Assembly (NCBI RefSeq): GCF_020096995.1
Contig: NZ_CP083692.1
Coordinates: 1,612,001-1,676,000, forward strand
DNA: 64,000 nucleotides
Reading direction: 5' to 3'
From: Leucobacter sp. Psy1
GTDB taxonomy: Bacteria; Actinomycetota; Actinomycetes; Actinomycetales; Microbacteriaceae
The notes beneath the pieces were generated by a model. It searched no databases. It was not told the DNA's origin and saw only the letters and a list, made by a program, of their open reading frames with translations. Position 1 is the first letter of the stretch, and every line of letters starts with the position of its first letter. A program made the translations under genes and the position numbers. Of this stretch, positions 9,000 to 16,259 are shown piece after piece.

Positions 9000-10208
9000 T
9001 CACGCGCCGGTGGGATCACCGTCCGCGGAGGCGAGACTCGGGTCAAGGACGACCTTGATGCAGCCATCGGTCTTCCCCTGGAACAGCTCGTATCCCAGGG
9101 GTGCATCCTCGAGGGGCAGCCGATGGGTGACGAGATCGTCGATGCCGAGCGGATCGGCGGAATCCTCGACGAGCGGGAGGAGATCAGAGATCCATGACTT
9201 CACATTGCACTGGCCCATGCGCATCTGGACCTGCTTGTCGAACAGACTGAGGAGCGGCATCGGGCTGGCCTGCCCGCCGTATACCCCACTGAGGGAAAGG
9301 GTGCCACCTCGTCGCACCAGGTCGATGGCCGAATGGAGCGCGGCGAGGCGGTCGGTTCCAGCGGTCTCCATGAGCTTCCGTCCCACCGCATCGGGCATGA
9401 GCGCCGTGACCTGGTGGGCGAGTTTGCCGACGGGCGACCCGTGAGCCTCCATGCCGACGGCGTCCACCACGGAGTCGGGTCCTCGTCCATCGGTCAGGTC
9501 CCTGATCGCCTCCGCCGTGGCATCACCTTCGTCGAAGACCTCGACCCCGTGCCTGGCCGCCATAGCGCGTCGCTCCGGAACGGGATCGATCCCGAAGACC
9601 CTGGCACCCAGGTGCACGCCGATCCGCGCGCACAGCTGCCCGACCGGTCCGAGTCCGACCACCGCGAGCGACTCATCCGCGCGCGTTCCCGCGTACTGGA
9701 CCGCCTGCCACGCCGTCGGCAGGATGTCGCTGAGGAAGAGGTACCTGTGGTCGGGGAGGTCGCCGCCGACGGGGATCAGTCCGTATCCGGCGTGAGGCAC
9801 GCGGAGGAACTCGGCCTGACCGCCGGGCACCGAACCGTAGAGCCTGGAATACCCGAGGAGCGCGGCGCCCGAGCCGTACTCCCGCACCTGCGTGGTCTCG
9901 CACTGCGACTGCAAACCGCGGGAACACATCCAGCAGTGCCCGCACGAGATGTTGAACGGGACGACGACGCGATCGCCGACGCGTACGCCAGCCTGCGGGC
10001 CGGCCTCGACCACCACTCCCATGGGTTCGTGTCCGATGATGTCTCCCGCGTCCATGAACGGACCGAGCACCTCGTACAGGTGGAGATCGGATCCGCAGAT
10101 GGCGGTAGATGTGATCTGCACGATGGCGTCGTCCGGCTGTTCCAGTACCGGATCCGGGACGGTTTCGACGCTGACCTTGCGCTTGCCTTGCCAGGTGAGT
10201 GCTCGCAC
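9000..10208 (-). CDS. Zinc-dependent alcohol dehydrogenase, formaldehyde-dehydrogenase-like MDR
   Basis: 402 residues from a GTG at 10208 preceded by GAGGAGG. Catalytic zinc ligands Cys38, His60 and Glu61 (IIGHEP) and the four structural-zinc cysteines Cys89, Cys92, Cys95, Cys103 are all present. A Rossmann motif GLGPVGQLCARIG binds NAD(P). The length and the insert after the nucleotide fold resemble the glutathione-independent formaldehyde dehydrogenase-like branch; the substrate cannot be settled from sequence. It follows the SDR fusion gene by 94 bases on the same strand, suggesting one operon for redox conversion of an aldehyde or alcohol. Confidence 0.88.
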   Translation of the reverse strand: MRALTWQGKRKVSVETVPDPVLEQPDDAIVQITSTAICGSDLHLYEVLGPFMDAGDIIGHEPMGVVVEAGPQAGVRVGDRVVVPFNISCGHCWMCSRGLQSQCETTQVREYGSGAALLGYSRLYGSVPGGQAEFLRVPHAGYGLIPVGGDLPDHRYLFLSDILPTAWQAVQYAGTRADESLAVVGLGPVGQLCARIGVHLGARVFGIDPVPERRAMAARHGVEVFDEGDATAEAIRDLTDGRGPDSVVDAVGMEAHGSPVGKLAHQVTALMPDAVGRKLMETAGTDRLAALHSAIDLVRRGGTLSLSGVYGGQASPMPLLSLFDKQVQMRMGQCNVKSWISDLLPLVEDSADPLGIDDLVTHRLPLEDAPLGYELFQGKTDGCIKVVLDPSLASADGDPTGA

Positions 10209-10302
10209 TGAGTGCCTCCTCGAGATGGGGTGTTGCGGTGCACGGTCCTCCAGCCTCGGGTGCGGGGCGATGGACGGCAAGGGGGTTGCGCCGGGCCCCC
10301 GT

Positions 10303-11910
10303 TCACCCGGGGAAGACGTCGCGGTCGGTCAGGAACGCCCGTCGTCTCGCGTACTCGTGCGTCGCGCTGTACGCCTCAGCCTGCGCTTCCGCGCGCGAAA
10401 CCAGGCTGGTGAAGACCTCTGGTTCCCAGCCGAGTTCGGGCGCGAGCTCCTCCAAGACTCGCCACATGCCGAGCTTCGCGAGTACCGCGCTGCGCATGAG
10501 CTCGGCCTCGAGCACGAGCGTCAGCGGCGAGCGCCGCACGATGGCTCCGTTCGTCTTGAGCCTCCCGAGGCGTTCTCCCAGCCAGGCAGCGGCTTGGCGG
10601 TGCCTCCGTCTCCGCAGGCCGAGATCGGCGATCACCCGCTTGAGCAATGCCCGTTCGAGTCGGATCTCTTGCGCCGTCTCCGAGAGGCGGCCGTAGAGCG
10701 GAGTGTCGATGGTGTCGGCGCTCATGCGCTCTGCCCGCGCAGCGCCCGCCGTGGCACCCGTCAGGTGATCGGAGAGGTATATGCCGAGGAGGTCCGCATC
10801 GATGGTCGAGGCTTCGAGCCGAGCCCGGCCGCTGCGCCCGTCAACGCCGTAGAGGGACGCGTGGCGGGTCCGGTCGTGGGTCGTGCGCGGACGCAACGGT
10901 GCCGAGTCGCCGCCTGCCCCCGCGCGGAGTGCGTTGACGAGTTCGGTGAGCGCATCGACAGCGGTGATCCGAGGGGTCCAGTCCAGTTCGGTGCGTGCAC
11001 GGCCGGTGTCCATGAGTGGCGCGCCGAGGCCCATGTCGAGCCAGCCGGCGTCGGCGGCGAGGATCCGGAGCCGGTGCGCGGCCACCATGGTGGCCCGCAC
11101 TGCAGCTGTCGGGAGGGGGAGTACGCGCCCGTGATCCAGGATCCGCGCGAGCTCGTGATGGCCGAGCACGTCGTCGGCGGCGATGTTGAAGGCTCCGCTG
11201 ACATCCCGCGTCACCGCTGCGGCGAAGGCGCGGCCGACGTCGTCGGCGTGGACTGCCTGGATCTGCCGGAGGTCGCGCGGTATCGGCAGCGCAGGCGGAG
11301 TCGCGAGGCGCAGCACGCCCGCCCATGCGCCGAGGAAAAGGCGCTGCACCTCGGAGGCGGCATCCGACTGGAAGACGAGCGCCGGGCGGAGCCTGGTGAT
11401 GCTCATCTCAGGGAACTCCGCCTCGACGGCGTCGAGGACCCGTTCTTGTGCGGCCTTGTCGACGCTGTAGTGCGCGGAGGGGATGCCCTTGGTCGGCCAC
11501 GTCTCATCGCGGAACGCGTCTCCGCTGTCGGCGGAGTATGCCCCGACCGAGGATGCGACCACGAGTCTCGGAACGGTTGCCGCTGCCGCCGCACGAGCGA
11601 CCCGCTCGGTGCCCGCTACGTTCACACGCCGGAGGAGCTCCCGGTCCCGGTTGGGTTGGATCAGCCAGGCGAGGTGGATGACCGCGTCGGCACCTGCGAA
11701 TGCCTCCACGAGGTCCCGATGCGCAGCTGACGCCGTGCTCGCGGCTGCGATGTCGATGCTGAGCCACTCCGCGTCGCGGTATGGTGCAGAGCCGGTGTCG
11801 GGCCGCCTTCTGGCGATCCCTACGATCGAGGTCACCTCCGCTGTGTCATGGAGCGCCCGCAGCACCGCCGTTCCGAGATTCCCGGTTGCTCCGACCACGA
11901 CCACGCGCAT
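10303..11910 (-). CDS. NAD-dependent epimerase/dehydratase fused to a C-terminal helical domain of unknown function
   Basis: 535 residues. Residues 1-335 are an extended SDR: GATGNLG at 7-13, serines at 120-121 (VASSVGAYS), and the YxxxK pair Tyr148/Lys152 (HYSVDKAAQ). After a linker, about residues 375-500 form a second, helix-rich unit containing LSDHLTGATAGAARAERM and GRLKTNGAIVRRSPLTLVLE. I know that unit as a separate protein of about 170 residues in many actinobacteria, with no assigned function. The RBS AGGAGGAGGG precedes the ATG. It is upstream of, and probably in an operon with, the zinc dehydrogenase. Confidence 0.82.
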   Translation of the reverse strand: MRVVVVGATGNLGTAVLRALHDTAEVTSIVGIARRRPDTGSAPYRDAEWLSIDIAAASTASAAHRDLVEAFAGADAVIHLAWLIQPNRDRELLRRVNVAGTERVARAAAAATVPRLVVASSVGAYSADSGDAFRDETWPTKGIPSAHYSVDKAAQERVLDAVEAEFPEMSITRLRPALVFQSDAASEVQRLFLGAWAGVLRLATPPALPIPRDLRQIQAVHADDVGRAFAAAVTRDVSGAFNIAADDVLGHHELARILDHGRVLPLPTAAVRATMVAAHRLRILAADAGWLDMGLGAPLMDTGRARTELDWTPRITAVDALTELVNALRAGAGGDSAPLRPRTTHDRTRHASLYGVDGRSGRARLEASTIDADLLGIYLSDHLTGATAGAARAERMSADTIDTPLYGRLSETAQEIRLERALLKRVIADLGLRRRRHRQAAAWLGERLGRLKTNGAIVRRSPLTLVLEAELMRSAVLAKLGMWRVLEELAPELGWEPEVFTSLVSRAEAQAEAYSATHEYARRRAFLTDRDVFPG

Positions 11911-12033
11911 AGGTCCCTCCTCCTGTTCCCGGCTGCCACCGTGGCGACCTGAGAGCCCACGCTACGGGGCGGACGAGGACCCGTCGATGGGGTTGCGGTG
12001 CTCGCGCCGCGTCCCCATGACTGGACAGGGAAC

Positions 12034-12047
12034 CGAACATATGTTCG
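12034..12047. promoter_or_regulatory. LexA-type SOS box
   Basis: CGAACATATGTTCG is a perfect 14-bp palindrome and matches the actinobacterial/Bacillus-type LexA operator CGAAC-N4-GTTCG. It lies 10 bases upstream of the radical SAM gene start, where a bound repressor would block the promoter; the divergent SDR fusion gene starts 124 bases away on the other side. Confidence 0.75.
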
Positions 12048-12056
12048 AATACTTGC

Positions 12057-13124
12057 ATGAGGTGGGACGGACAGCGAGTGTCGGGCGATGCTGGGAGTGC
12101 GGATGCGAGTGTGTTGCCCGGAATGGAACGCGGGGTGCTCGCGGCGATGCCGGGGCATCTGCGATCCGTGCGTACCCCGGAGTTCGCCGGCGTGGTCTTC
12201 CACGAGGTGCTCGCGAAGAGCGCCCTGAACCGCGTGCCGGCGTCATCCTCGATGCCGTTCAGCTGGACGGTGAACCCGTACCGCGGGTGCTCGCACGCCT
12301 GCGTGTACTGCTTCGCCCGCGGCTCGCACCGGTATCTCGACATGGATGCGGGACGCGACTTCGACTCCCAGATCGTGGTCAAGACCAACGTCGCTGAGGT
12401 ACTGGGGCGCGAGTTGTCGCGTCCCAGTTGGGCCGGCGAGCTCGTTGCCCTCGGCACGAATACCGACCCGTATCAGCGGGCCGAGGGACGGTACCGGCTG
12501 ATGCCGGGGATCATCGGTGCACTCGCGACGGCGCGTACGCCGCTCTCGATTCTCACGAAGGGCACCCTGCTCCGCCGAGACCTCCCGCTGCTCGCGGACG
12601 CGAGCGAGCGCACTTCGGTCTCCCTCGCGATGTCGATCGCCATCGGCGACGACGATCTACAGCAATCGGTCGAGCCCGGTACACCGACGACGCGGGCGCG
12701 ACTGGAGACCGTGGCCGCCGCGACGGCGGCGGGGCTCGAGTGCGATGTCTTCGCCATGCCGATCCTGCCGGGCCTCACCGATGAGCCGGAGCAGCTCGAT
12801 CGGTTGCTGCGCGACATCAGCGAGGCCGGAGCGCGCTCCGTTGTCTACGGAGCGCTCCACCTGAGGACCCACGTGAAACCCTGGTTCTTCGAGTGGCTGG
12901 AGCAGTATGATCGCTCGCTCGTGCCCCGGTACCGAGCGCTCTATCCCGGAGCTGCGAGTCAGGCCCCGCGCGAGTACCGGGGCGATCTCGCCGGACGAAT
13001 CCGGCCGCTGCTCAGGAAGTACGGGCTCGAGCGGCGTCCCGGTGCGGGCGGCCGAACGGGGCGCCGCGCCTCCGCCCCGACGGAACGACCGGACATGGTC
13101 CCTGGCGCGCCCACCCTGTTCTAG
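12057..13124 (+). CDS. Radical SAM protein of the Rv2578c / spore-photoproduct-lyase-like family
   Basis: 355 residues. The 4Fe-4S motif CSHACVYC gives Cys78, Cys82 and Cys85; it is preceded by NPYRGCSHACVYCFAR, typical of SplB-like radical SAM enzymes. The N-terminus MRWDGQR and TPEFAGVVFHEVLAKSALN match the Rv2578c family, supporting this ATG although no Shine-Dalgarno sequence is seen. Substrate unknown; relatives of spore photoproduct lyase repair DNA. The SOS box just upstream suggests induction by DNA damage. Confidence 0.88.
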   Translation: MRWDGQRVSGDAGSADASVLPGMERGVLAAMPGHLRSVRTPEFAGVVFHEVLAKSALNRVPASSSMPFSWTVNPYRGCSHACVYCFARGSHRYLDMDAGRDFDSQIVVKTNVAEVLGRELSRPSWAGELVALGTNTDPYQRAEGRYRLMPGIIGALATARTPLSILTKGTLLRRDLPLLADASERTSVSLAMSIAIGDDDLQQSVEPGTPTTRARLETVAAATAAGLECDVFAMPILPGLTDEPEQLDRLLRDISEAGARSVVYGALHLRTHVKPWFFEWLEQYDRSLVPRYRALYPGAASQAPREYRGDLAGRIRPLLRKYGLERRPGAGGRTGRRASAPTERPDMVPGAPTLF

Positions 13125-13139
13125 GTCATAGGCTGGGAT

Positions 13140-13157
13140 CGGGGCCGACCGGCCCCG
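13140..13157 (+). terminator. Short GC hairpin between radical SAM and AhpE genes
   Basis: CGGGGCCG (13140-13147) and CGGCCCCG (13150-13157) form a compact stem 15 bases after the radical SAM stop. No T-run follows, so termination is only possible. Confidence 0.35.
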
Positions 13158-13200
13158 TCACCCACCCGAACGGCGCCGAGCGCGCCCGCAAAGGAGCAGT

Positions 13201-13662
13201 ATGGTCATCGCACCCGGTACCCAGGCCCCAGACTTCACGCTGTCGGATCAGAACGGCACCGAGCTCACCCTGAGCGAACTCGTCGCCGACGGCCCCGTCG
13301 CGCTCGTCTTCTTCCCCTTCGCGTTCTCTGGCATCTGCCAGGGCGAGCTCTGCGAGCTGCGCGACAACATCGCGATCTTCGACGACGCGAAGGTGCGTCT
13401 CGTCGGCATCTCGATCGACTCGGTCTTCACGCTCAAGGCCTGGGCGGATCAGGAGGGCTTCGAGTTCTCGATCCTCTCGGACTTCTGGCCGCACGGCGCC
13501 GTCGCTCAGGAGTACGGTGTCTTCATCGAGGAGGCGGGCATCGCCACGCGCGCGACGGTGCTCATCGGCCGCGACGGGGTCGTCGCCGCATCGTTCGCGA
13601 CCGCCCCGGGCGAGGCTCGTGATCTGGGCGCCTACCGCGAGGCGCTGCAGCAGCTCAGCTGA
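13201..13662 (+). CDS. ahpE: AhpE-type peroxiredoxin
   Basis: 153 residues; reduces peroxides and peroxynitrite through a peroxidatic cysteine. The active-site loop is PFAFSGICQGELC: Cys46 is peroxidatic, with Ser in place of the usual Thr three residues before it. LSDFWPHGAVAQEYGVF is characteristic of the mycobacterial AhpE group. AhpE is classed as 1-Cys, but a second cysteine sits at 51, as in some actinobacterial members. AAGGAG precedes the ATG. Confidence 0.9.
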   Translation: MVIAPGTQAPDFTLSDQNGTELTLSELVADGPVALVFFPFAFSGICQGELCELRDNIAIFDDAKVRLVGISIDSVFTLKAWADQEGFEFSILSDFWPHGAVAQEYGVFIEEAGIATRATVLIGRDGVVAASFATAPGEARDLGAYREALQQLS

Positions 13663-13730
13663 GGGTGCGATTCGGTGGCGCGGCCCGTCGTCCCATAGGA
13701 TGTACGGGTCGCGGCACCGATCCGCGTCGC

Positions 13731-13804
13731 GCGCCCTTAGCTCAGTTGGTTAGAGCATCTCGTTTACACCGAGAGGGTCGGGAGTTCGAGTCTCTCAGGG
13801 CGCA
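13731..13804 (+). tRNA. tRNA-Val (anticodon UAC)
   Basis: 74-nt cloverleaf: acceptor GCGCCCT (13731-13737) pairs with AGGGCGC (13797-13803); D arm GCTC/GAGC; anticodon stem TCTCG/CGAGA with loop TTTACAC, giving anticodon TAC (valine, GUA codons); T arm GGGAG/CTCTC with TTCGAGT; discriminator A13804. CCA is not encoded (CCG follows). A TAGGAT box lies about 30 bases upstream. Its last 10 bases overlap the end of the opposing TetR gene. Confidence 0.97.
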
Positions 13805-14406
13805 CCGAAGTTCGACGCACCGCTCCATTGGAGTTCAGCCAGCGCGACCCGCGTGGTGGCGACCGCGGTCTCGTCGCTGATGGGGTCGAGCGACGGGTAC
13901 GTGGCCCGCACGGAGAGCGGTGCTGTGAGCAGGTCGCAGATCCACTCCAGGTCGCGGGGAATCGGGATTTCTCCCCGCATGACTGCACGTCCGATGACGT
14001 CCTTCATCGCGGTGCGCCTGAGCTGGAAGAACTCCTCAACGAAGCGATGGCACAGCTCGTCGTCGGTGCGCAGCGCATCGAGGAAGCCCGGGAGGCAGCG
14101 CTGCAGCAGCGGATCGCTGAACATGCGGACCTGTTCGCGCTGGATCGCAAGCAGGTCCGCATCGAGGGAGCCGGAATCGGGAACGTGCAGGTTCGACCCG
14201 TAGCGCATTTCGAGCATGTCGAGCAGCAGCTCGGCGATCCCGCCCTCGTACCTGCGGTAGAAAGATGGCCGGGTCGTCTGCGCCCGGACAACGACCGCGT
14301 TGATGGAGAGGGCGTGGAAGCCCGACTCGAGCAGGATCTCCTCGGCTGCCGCGATCAGGGCGGCCTTCACGCCGGCTGTCCGAGGGCGGCCCATGGGTTT
14401 CGACAT
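13795..14406 (-). CDS. TetR-family transcriptional regulator
   Basis: 203 residues. The N-terminal HTH (about residues 13-60) reads AAEEILLESGFHALSINAV followed by RAQTTRPSFYRRYEG, the usual TetR helix-turn-helix with the aromatic FYRRY end. A C-terminal ligand domain of about 130 residues follows. Its stop codon lies inside the 3' end of tRNA-Val on the opposite strand, so the last three codons are antisense to the acceptor stem. Its target is unknown; the nearest same-strand genes are the sigma/anti-sigma pair upstream. Confidence 0.85.
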   Translation of the reverse strand: MSKPMGRPRTAGVKAALIAAAEEILLESGFHALSINAVVVRAQTTRPSFYRRYEGGIAELLLDMLEMRYGSNLHVPDSGSLDADLLAIQREQVRMFSDPLLQRCLPGFLDALRTDDELCHRFVEEFFQLRRTAMKDVIGRAVMRGEIPIPRDLEWICDLLTAPLSVRATYPSLDPISDETAVATTRVALAELQWSGASNFGAP

Positions 14407-14447
14407 GGAAGAACTGTAACGTATCGTCGGCGCGCGAACAGGCGACG

Positions 14448-15254
14448 TCAGGCGGTCGCGATGGCGAACAACGGGTCGGTCGTGGGGGCGCCCGTTGGAG
14501 AGCCGCCCGCGGGCTCGACGGTGACCGCGATGAGATCGCCCGCTGACATACTCCCGTCGAGCACTGCAACCGCCTGATCATCGTCGGGCGTGAAGGTGCC
14601 GGCGGACACGGGAGTCTCACCGCGCACGTACCAGAGCTCGTAGGTCTCCGCCTCTGAGAGTTCCGGCAGCCCGGTGACCTCGAGAACGGCACTGCCGAGC
14701 TCGGCCGACCAGTGAGCTGTCGCCGTTCCGCCACCGGTGAGCTCGGCGGACGCGGACTCGGCGTCCGAAGCGCCTTCGACCCGCTCGAGTGCCTGCTGCT
14801 CGGCTGAGGGAGGCGAAATCGTGTCCGCGATCCACGGTCCGACGCCGATGCCGACGATGACGAGCAGCGACGCCGCCAGCGCGAACGCTCCTGCACGACG
14901 GCGACGGGTGGAGGGGCGTTCGTCGGACTCCGCCTCCTCATCTTCGTCACCGTCGGATTCTTCGGCGTGCTGGTCGGGTGCCTGATCGGCGCCCTGCGTC
15001 GTCGACGGATGACCGGCCGACTGAGTACCGGTCGGCGCACTGATCGCCTCGAACAGCGCCTGCTTCACGTACTGCGGCGGGGTGACCGGAGCGACGGACT
15101 CGGCAAGCTCTGCTGCCGTCCGCCGATCCTCATCGACGGCCCACCGCCACTCGGGGTGCGCCGCGAGGGCTTCGACGAACCGCAGCTCATCATCGGTCTC
15201 GAGCGCGTCGATGGCGTACGCCGCCGAGAGCTCCCTGAACTCCTGCTGATTCAT
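14448..15254 (-). CDS. Anti-sigma factor, RskA family (membrane-bound)
   Basis: 268 residues. A cytoplasmic N-terminal domain (about 1-75; MNQQEFRELSAAYAIDALE is typical of RskA zinc-less anti-sigma domains), a very acidic linker (about 85-115), one membrane helix (about 121-143, ALAASLLVIVGIGVGPWI) and an extracytoplasmic RskA domain (about 150-268) with YELWYVRGETPVSAGTFTP. Its ATG overlaps the sigma gene stop by ATGA, so translation is coupled. In mycobacteria RskA holds SigK until it is cut by intramembrane proteolysis. Confidence 0.88.
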   Translation of the reverse strand: MNQQEFRELSAAYAIDALETDDELRFVEALAAHPEWRWAVDEDRRTAAELAESVAPVTPPQYVKQALFEAISAPTGTQSAGHPSTTQGADQAPDQHAEESDGDEDEEAESDERPSTRRRRAGAFALAASLLVIVGIGVGPWIADTISPPSAEQQALERVEGASDAESASAELTGGGTATAHWSAELGSAVLEVTGLPELSEAETYELWYVRGETPVSAGTFTPDDDQAVAVLDGSMSAGDLIAVTVEPAGGSPTGAPTTDPLFAIATA

Positions 15255-15850
15255 CGTTCCACCTCCATCACTCGTCGCAGTTTCGTTAACCCATCTCGCA
15301 TGCGAGTCTTCACCGTGCCGAGCGGGGCATCGACCAGTACCGCGATTTCGCGCTGACTATATCCTCCGAAATAGGCGAGGATGAGTGGTTCGCGCTGGGC
15401 TTCGGGCAGTTCCGAAAGAGCCCGCGTCGCGCGCCCACCGTCGATCCGGATCTGAGCGAGCTCGTCGACCGAGTCCGGCTGGCTGTGTGCGTCACGTACA
15501 CCGATCCGCTCGTCGCGGCCGGTACTTGCTTGCGCCGATCGCACCCGATCGACCGCGCGACGATGCGCCATAGTCATCACCCACGTCCGCGCACCGCCAC
15601 GGTCCGCGTTGAACGTGCCCGAGGTCTGCCAGATCTCGAAGAAGACCTCCTGCAGCACCTCCTCGCTCTGCGACCGGTCAACGAGCACGCGAAGGATGAG
15701 ACCGAAGACCCGAGGCGCCAGCAAATCGTAGAACTCCGCGAACGCGCGCTGGTCGCCGCGAGCGGACTCGAGCAGCAGGAGCGTCAGCGGGTCGTACCCG
15801 TCCCCGTCTTCGGGGACCTCGACGCCATCAATCACCATATGTACTAGCAT
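15251..15850 (-). CDS. ECF sigma factor, SigK-like
   Basis: 199 residues. Region 2 (about 30-100) contains AFAEFYDLLAPRVFGLILRVL and TMAHRRAVDRVR; region 4 (about 140-195) contains AYFGGYSQREIAVLV followed by GTVKTRMRDGL. Both segments closely resemble mycobacterial SigK. GAGGAGGTGA precedes the ATG at 15850. Partner anti-sigma gene overlaps its stop. Upstream, and apparently in the same transcript, is a 54-codon DipZ-like remnant. Two promoters in the divergent region (16093-16184) share a CGAATG -10, implying that this sigma factor transcribes both its own operon and the fasciclin gene. Confidence 0.9.
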   Translation of the reverse strand: MLVHMVIDGVEVPEDGDGYDPLTLLLLESARGDQRAFAEFYDLLAPRVFGLILRVLVDRSQSEEVLQEVFFEIWQTSGTFNADRGGARTWVMTMAHRRAVDRVRSAQASTGRDERIGVRDAHSQPDSVDELAQIRIDGGRATRALSELPEAQREPLILAYFGGYSQREIAVLVDAPLGTVKTRMRDGLTKLRRVMEVER

Positions 15851-15903
15851 GCCCTATCACCTCCTCGATTGTTCTCTGCGAAACACCGTTCCCTGACGTG
15901 TCG

Positions 15904-16068
15904 TTACCCGAAGGTGAACGAGTACGCCTCGACACCCTTAGGCAGAAGGACTCCCAACGCCCCCGATCCGGCGCCCGCCGGCAAGAGGATCACGCGGAGC
16001 ACAGCAAGAATGCACGGTACGAAGCCAGTGACGAGACCGCCGAGCAGCCCGATCAAGACGATGTCCAT
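15904..16068 (-). pseudogene. 54-codon remnant resembling DipZ/CcdA, first ORF of the sigma operon
   Basis: ATG at 16068 with AGGGAGA upstream, TAA at 15904-15906. The first 30 residues, beginning MDIVLIGLLGGLVTG, form one membrane helix with a cysteine (FVPCILAVL). This resembles helix 1 of CcdA/DipZ proteins, which read G-x-x-TG-x-SPC-x-LP; here VPC and LAVLR replace the usual SPC and LPVLP. The last residues are GVEAYSFTFG, which I recall as similar to the tail of DipZ (CcdA-thioredoxin fusion) proteins. If so, this is an internally deleted dipZ. It could also be a functional micropeptide, since start, RBS and promoter are intact. It lies 53 bases before the sigma gene. Confidence 0.6.
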
Positions 16069-16092
16069 AGTGTTCTCCCTCTGTCACCCGGT

Positions 16093-16120
16093 CATTCGGA
16101 GAGCGGGAGGTAACGGATTG
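16093..16120 (-). promoter_or_regulatory. Probable SigK-type promoter of the remnant-sigma-antisigma operon
   Basis: On the minus strand CAATCC (16120-16115) is followed after 16 bases by CGAATG (16098-16093). The same elements and spacing occur in the fasciclin promoter facing the other way. Transcription would start about 15-20 bases before the ATG at 16068. Confidence 0.65.
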
Positions 16121-16156
16121 GTCACCGAAGCCACGAAAAAAACTTTGAGAAAGTTC

Positions 16157-16184
16157 CCATCCGATTCGCGCCCCCCTCCGAATG
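16157..16184 (+). promoter_or_regulatory. Probable SigK-type promoter of the fasciclin gene
   Basis: CCATCC (16157-16162), 16 bases, CGAATG (16179-16184). This agrees with my recollection of the mycobacterial SigK promoter (CCATCC ... CGAAT). The predicted transcript start (about 16191) falls at the first base of a tandem repeat. Confidence 0.7.
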
Positions 16185-16191
16185 ACCCAGC

Positions 16192-16241
16192 AGACCACCG
16201 ACCAGCGTGGTTCCAAAAGACCACCGATCAGAGTGGTTCCA
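16192..16241 (+). repeat. Tandem 24-nt repeat in the fasciclin mRNA leader
   Basis: Two copies at 16192-16215 and 16218-16241 (period 26) match at 22 of 24 positions. Each copy contains CCAC ... GTGG, so each could fold into a small hairpin in the 5' untranslated region, ending 18 bases before the start codon. Confidence 0.75.
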
Positions 16242-16259
16242 GATGGCAAGGAGGACATC

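Noticed and set aside
6459..9197. Very long open frame (over 900 codons) on the plus strand opposite aceE
   Set aside because: It is the antisense shadow of a high-G+C gene: composition is dominated by Arg/Val/Asp/Ala/Leu repeats without motifs, while the minus strand encodes a complete AceE with TPP motif. The same applies to long opposite frames over glnA, glnE, the BCCT gene, fadB and parC.
13731..13804. tRNA-Val as the attachment site of a current genomic island
   Set aside because: No integrase, no direct repeat of the tRNA 3' end elsewhere in the window, and base composition is uniform; kept only as a weak hypothesis for past recombination.
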